DNA of 64,000 nt from Faecalicatena faecalis (GTDB taxonomy: Bacteria > Bacillota > Clostridia > Lachnospirales > Lachnospiraceae). Below the pieces are notes generated by a model, which did no database searches, had not been told where the DNA came from, and saw only the letters and a program-made list of their open reading frames with translations. This document shows, piece by piece, positions 61,922 through 64,000 of this stretch. Numbering within the stretch: the stretch's first letter is position 1; every line of letters starts with the position of its first letter. The stretch spans positions 62,001 through 126,000 of the forward strand of contig NZ_JABACJ020000013.1 of NCBI RefSeq assembly GCF_012524165.2. The letters run 5' to 3'. The translations under genes were made by a program, and so were the position numbers.

Positions 61922-63055
61922 ATGAGCAGAATATTATGCCCGGAATGCGGGACAAAAATATCGGATAAAGCTACGAAGTGCCCGCATTGTGGATTTCAAA
62001 GTGCCGATCCAAAGAGGCCAATCAGTGAGCAGGACAAATACGAGATGGTTCCGATCTTCGAATATGATATTGAAGAGTGGCAGCCGAATCGCGGAGAGCT
62101 AAGCATTATCTCATATGAAGATAATAGGAGTCTTATTCAGTATTTTGGTAAGTGGGAAAATATCAAGATAAAGCTCCCTGCAATAGCAGAAGTAATAGGA
62201 GCTATGGCAGGCAAGGATCACATCATGGTTGCTAAGATGGATTCCTATGTGAAGGATCTAATAGACAAGGGAATCTATCGATTCACCATTGATAAGCAGG
62301 GAGAAATACTACCAACGATTCGTGACGCAGATGGATTTGTTAAACAGGTGAGACTTGAGGACATGGCTTTGACACCTAATCTCACACAGTCCTTAAACAA
62401 CTTATCGACGCACGCGGTAATGGCTCAGATTCTTGATGAAATAGAATATGTCGGTGATGCAATAAGAGAAATCCACGTAGAGCTGCAGAATGATCGTCTT
62501 GCTATGGCAGAAGGAGCAAGGGATAAACTAATGCAGGCAAGGCTGATTCAGGATGCAAAGCTGAGAGAAGCGGCTATGCTGGATGTTATACATAGTGCGA
62601 CAGATGCAAAGCGAGTATTGATGCGGAACTTTTCTCAGAATATGTATCATATCACCGAACATTCCCAGAAGTCTGATTTTCAAATGATGCTTGATTTCAA
62701 AGGAGAAAAAGACGTCAGCAGGAAGGCAATTGACGCATTTCAGGCACTTGTTTACATTACCAACTCTGTGCAGACCGAGTGTGAAGGATACGCTATGTTG
62801 GGAGAATATGAACCGTGCAAGGAATGCTTAGAGGAGTTCAAATCCTTCATAGTGGAAAATAAACTTAATGAGCGAGACACATTATTGTTGCTCAATGAGA
62901 ATTCTTCTCAAAAGCGGATCGAAGTAGTTGATCAGTTTACCGATATTGCAGCGAGGATTACAGCCTTTGATCCGAAGGCACAAATTGAGTATTCAGTACA
63001 TAATCTGTTGACCGCAGAAACAGAACATACCGGAGGTGATTCTTATGAGCAATAA
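61922..63055 (+). CDS. Zinc-ribbon protein of the defence cassette
   Basis: 377 residues. The N-terminal zinc ribbon is ILCPECGTKISDKATKCPHC. Next is a mixed domain (YDIEEWQPNRGELSIISYED), and a long helical region (AMAEGARDKLMQARLIQDAK) that may be coiled coil. No enzyme motif recognised. It is common downstream of AIPR or restriction genes, possibly as a sensor or adaptor. Start ATG after AAAGG; overlaps the next gene. Between AIPR and this gene is a 100-bp gap with AT-rich inverted repeats. Confidence 0.65.
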   Translation: MSRILCPECGTKISDKATKCPHCGFQSADPKRPISEQDKYEMVPIFEYDIEEWQPNRGELSIISYEDNRSLIQYFGKWENIKIKLPAIAEVIGAMAGKDHIMVAKMDSYVKDLIDKGIYRFTIDKQGEILPTIRDADGFVKQVRLEDMALTPNLTQSLNNLSTHAVMAQILDEIEYVGDAIREIHVELQNDRLAMAEGARDKLMQARLIQDAKLREAAMLDVIHSATDAKRVLMRNFSQNMYHITEHSQKSDFQMMLDFKGEKDVSRKAIDAFQALVYITNSVQTECEGYAMLGEYEPCKECLEEFKSFIVENKLNERDTLLLLNENSSQKRIEVVDQFTDIAARITAFDPKAQIEYSVHNLLTAETEHTGGDSYEQ

Positions 63056-63257
63056 TAAAGACCCAGAAATTCGTTACTGCAAGAAGTGCGGATGCGAACT
63101 TGTAAGCACGAATAAGCACAAGTTATGTGATAATTGCAGACGCGAAAGGAATGCAAATATTAGAAATGGCGTATTAGGTGCAGTGGGCACGGTTGGCAGT
63201 ATCGCGCTATTTATTGTTACCAAGGGAAAGCATGGTGGTGGAGGAACTAAAGCCTGA
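63045..63257 (+). CDS. Small zinc-ribbon membrane protein
   Basis: 70 residues. IRYCKKCGCELVSTNKHKLC then DNCRRER gives four zinc-binding cysteines, followed by one hydrophobic segment (RNGVLGAVGTVGSIALFIVT) and a Gly/Lys tail. ATG 63045 follows GGAGGTG and overlaps the previous gene by 11 bp. Probably anchors or partners the larger zinc-ribbon protein. Confidence 0.65.
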   Translation: MSNNKDPEIRYCKKCGCELVSTNKHKLCDNCRRERNANIRNGVLGAVGTVGSIALFIVTKGKHGGGGTKA

Positions 63258-63478
63258 GTGAGTTGAGGCGATGGGATTTCGTACTTGTTCCCTCGGAGCG
63301 AAGTCTTGAAGCGGTCGGCAAATCCGTGGATTTGCATAATATAGGTAGGAGCATGGCCTTTGACCTGTTTCCGAGAACGTACAGGGGTAAAAATCGGTGT
63401 GTTTTACGGCAAAAACACGTTTTGATAAATTCCCGCGAACGACTGCTAAAATCTGACATCAATCTGGAGCAATCGAGC
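63258..63478. other. Non-coding right end of the element
   Basis: The frame from 63263 into the rlmD fragment is open but reads as non-coding sequence. A hairpin GTGTTTT/AAAACAC lies at 63399-63418. An imperfect palindrome AAATCCGTGGATTT is near 63321-63334. This is probably the attP right arm. Confidence 0.5.
63399..63418. repeat. Hairpin near attR
   Basis: GTGTTTT (63399-63405) pairs with AAAACAC (63412-63418) around a six-base loop, and GTTTTG follows on the + strand. It could end transcription of the defence operon. Confidence 0.5.
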
Positions 63479-63492
63479 CATGTGGAGACGGT
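63479..63492 (+). other. attR junction of the element
   Basis: CATGTGGAGACGGT matches attL at 12 of 14 positions; GAGACGGT (63485-63492) is identical. Host rlmD coding resumes here. Confidence 0.7.
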
Positions 63493-63787
63493 TGCGCTCT
63501 TGACCCGTAAAAAGGATGTTGAGAGAATCGACATTGAAATGACCGTGGACAAGGAAGATATGACGGAGAAAGCTACGTATCAGAAGATTAAGGAGTATGT
63601 GAAGGAAAAGTACGGGATGAATGTGCATACGAAGTATATTGCGGAAGTGAAGAGAAAACATGGGTTGCCTATGCATGACGCTTCTAATAAGGTGGATGTA
63701 CCAAAAAGGGACTATCCGGGGTGTCCAGACGATAAGGTAAAGATGATTGAAGAAGCATTTAAATTTTTCGGTATAATAGGAAAATAA
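63479..63787 (+). pseudogene. rlmD: Displaced 3' fragment of rlmD
   Basis: The frame resumes with HVETVALLTRKKDVERIDIE, EKATYQKIKEYVKEKYG, and HTKYIAEVKRKHGLPM, the C-terminal extension that is normally fused to RlmD in Lachnospiraceae. It lacks the catalytic part and has no ribosome site, so it is not expected to be functional while the element is integrated. The original gene was evidently split at HVETV, 54.6 kb to the left. Excision would restore it. Confidence 0.85.
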
Positions 63788-63818
63788 ATTATAATTATAA
63801 AAGAATAGGAGAAAATAT

Positions 63819-64000
63819 ATGTTTGCAGGATTTAACGTAAATATTGACATGGACAGATTATTAGAATTAGATGATTATAATAAAATAGGGAAAAAGCTAT
63901 ATGCTAATCAAAGAGAAAAAGTGCATAGAGGTTTAAAAAAATATATATATGAGGATAGAGAGACTTTAAATGCAACTATAATGCAAGAAGATTGGTTTCC
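63819..64000 (+). CDS. Hypothetical protein, 3' end outside window
   Basis: The first 60 codons of a gene starting at ATG 63819, 7 nt from AGGAG: MFAGFNVNIDMDRLLELDDY, LYANQREKVHRGLKKYIYED. Very AT-rich, unlike surrounding genes, which suggests recent transfer or a different origin. Not recognised. Confidence 0.6.
   Translation, partial: MFAGFNVNIDMDRLLELDDYNKIGKKLYANQREKVHRGLKKYIYEDRETLNATIMQEDWF

Larger units (their letters stand above)
8906..63492. mobile_element. Integrated siphophage-type prophage with arsenic and defence cargo, inserted in rlmD
   Basis: Boundaries are set by the split rlmD gene. The coding sequence up to HVETV lies left of the element and the remainder lies right of it, with the direct repeat CAYGTKGAGACGGT at 8906-8919 and 63479-63492. 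Inside are a serine recombinase triplet, head, tail, lysis, packaging and replication genes, a lysogeny switch, an ars operon and a type III-like defence cassette. The size is normal for a packaged siphophage genome. All phage structural modules expected for a functional prophage are visible. The serine recombinases lie about 3.2 kb from the left junction, with the ars operon between them and the junction. Confidence 0.85.

Noticed and set aside
63263..63478. Coding start of a fusion gene ahead of the rlmD fragment
   Set aside because: The frame is open by chance; composition is not coding-like and the sequence lies in the attP arm.
1..64000. tRNA or rRNA genes
   Set aside because: No cloverleaf or rRNA sequence recognised by eye; a tRNAscan run would settle it.

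Overview
The window looks like the chromosome of a gut-type Clostridia, most likely Lachnospiraceae. The evidence is the YesN/YesM/solute-binding-protein sugar-sensing cluster, PcrA, and an RlmD-type 23S rRNA methyltransferase of Lachnospiraceae style. Strong AGGAGG ribosome binding sites precede most genes. The prophage resembles HK97-type siphophages of gut Firmicutes.

Layout. (1) 1-8950 is host DNA on the + strand: a 5'-truncated AraC-type response regulator, its sensor kinase, a lipoprotein sugar-binding protein, pcrA, a small acidic membrane protein, and rlmD. (2) From about 8.91 to 63.49 kb lies one integrated element of about 54.6 kb. It sits in the 3' end of rlmD. The left copy of rlmD ends with an element-supplied stop shortly after the junction, and the displaced host 3' coding end reappears at 63479-63787. 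A 14-bp imperfect direct repeat with an identical 8-bp core marks both junctions. (3) Inside the element, from left to right: 28-bp tandem repeats; an arsenic-resistance operon (arsR, acr3, arsP-like permease, Cys-rich thioredoxin-like protein); a triplet of serine-recombinase genes (- strand); and a small SHOCT-like gene. Next comes a complete siphophage genome read right to left: lysis, GH18 tail enzyme, tail tip, tape measure, tail chaperones with a -1 frameshift, tail tube, head-tail connectors, capsid, protease, portal, TerL, small genes, ParB-MTase, TerS and HNH. Beyond these lie the late regulator, SNF2 helicase, VRR-NUC nuclease, P4-type primase-helicase, DNA polymerase A, DUF2815 and DUF2800 proteins, and a sigma-like early regulator behind a structured leader. 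(4) At 49.8-52.2 kb is a divergent lysogeny-type switch: an ImmA/IrrE-type metallopeptidase (- strand) against a small XRE regulator (+ strand), with three similar operator-like sites. (5) From 52.2 to 63.3 kb, on the + strand and starting directly at the XRE gene, is a defence cassette. It holds two TcmP-like proteins, a three-Cys-motif radical-SAM-like protein, a type III-like methyltransferase and helicase-nuclease, an AIPR protein and two zinc-ribbon proteins. (6) From 63.82 kb there is AT-rich host DNA with a partial gene.

How it works together (inference). The recombinases would insert and excise the element at rlmD. The XRE/ImmA pair would choose lysogeny. The defence cassette appears to be transcribed from the lysogenic regulator promoter, so it may protect the lysogen against competing phages, while the ars operon gives the host a selectable benefit. 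Early genes follow the sigma-like gene. Late genes probably start at a promoter at 38.8 kb that has three TGTCC repeats one helical turn apart and an intrinsic terminator just after it, an arrangement typical of activator or antiterminator control.

No tRNA, rRNA or CRISPR array was recognised. All family names come from reading the translated sequence and remembered family features; no database search was run.
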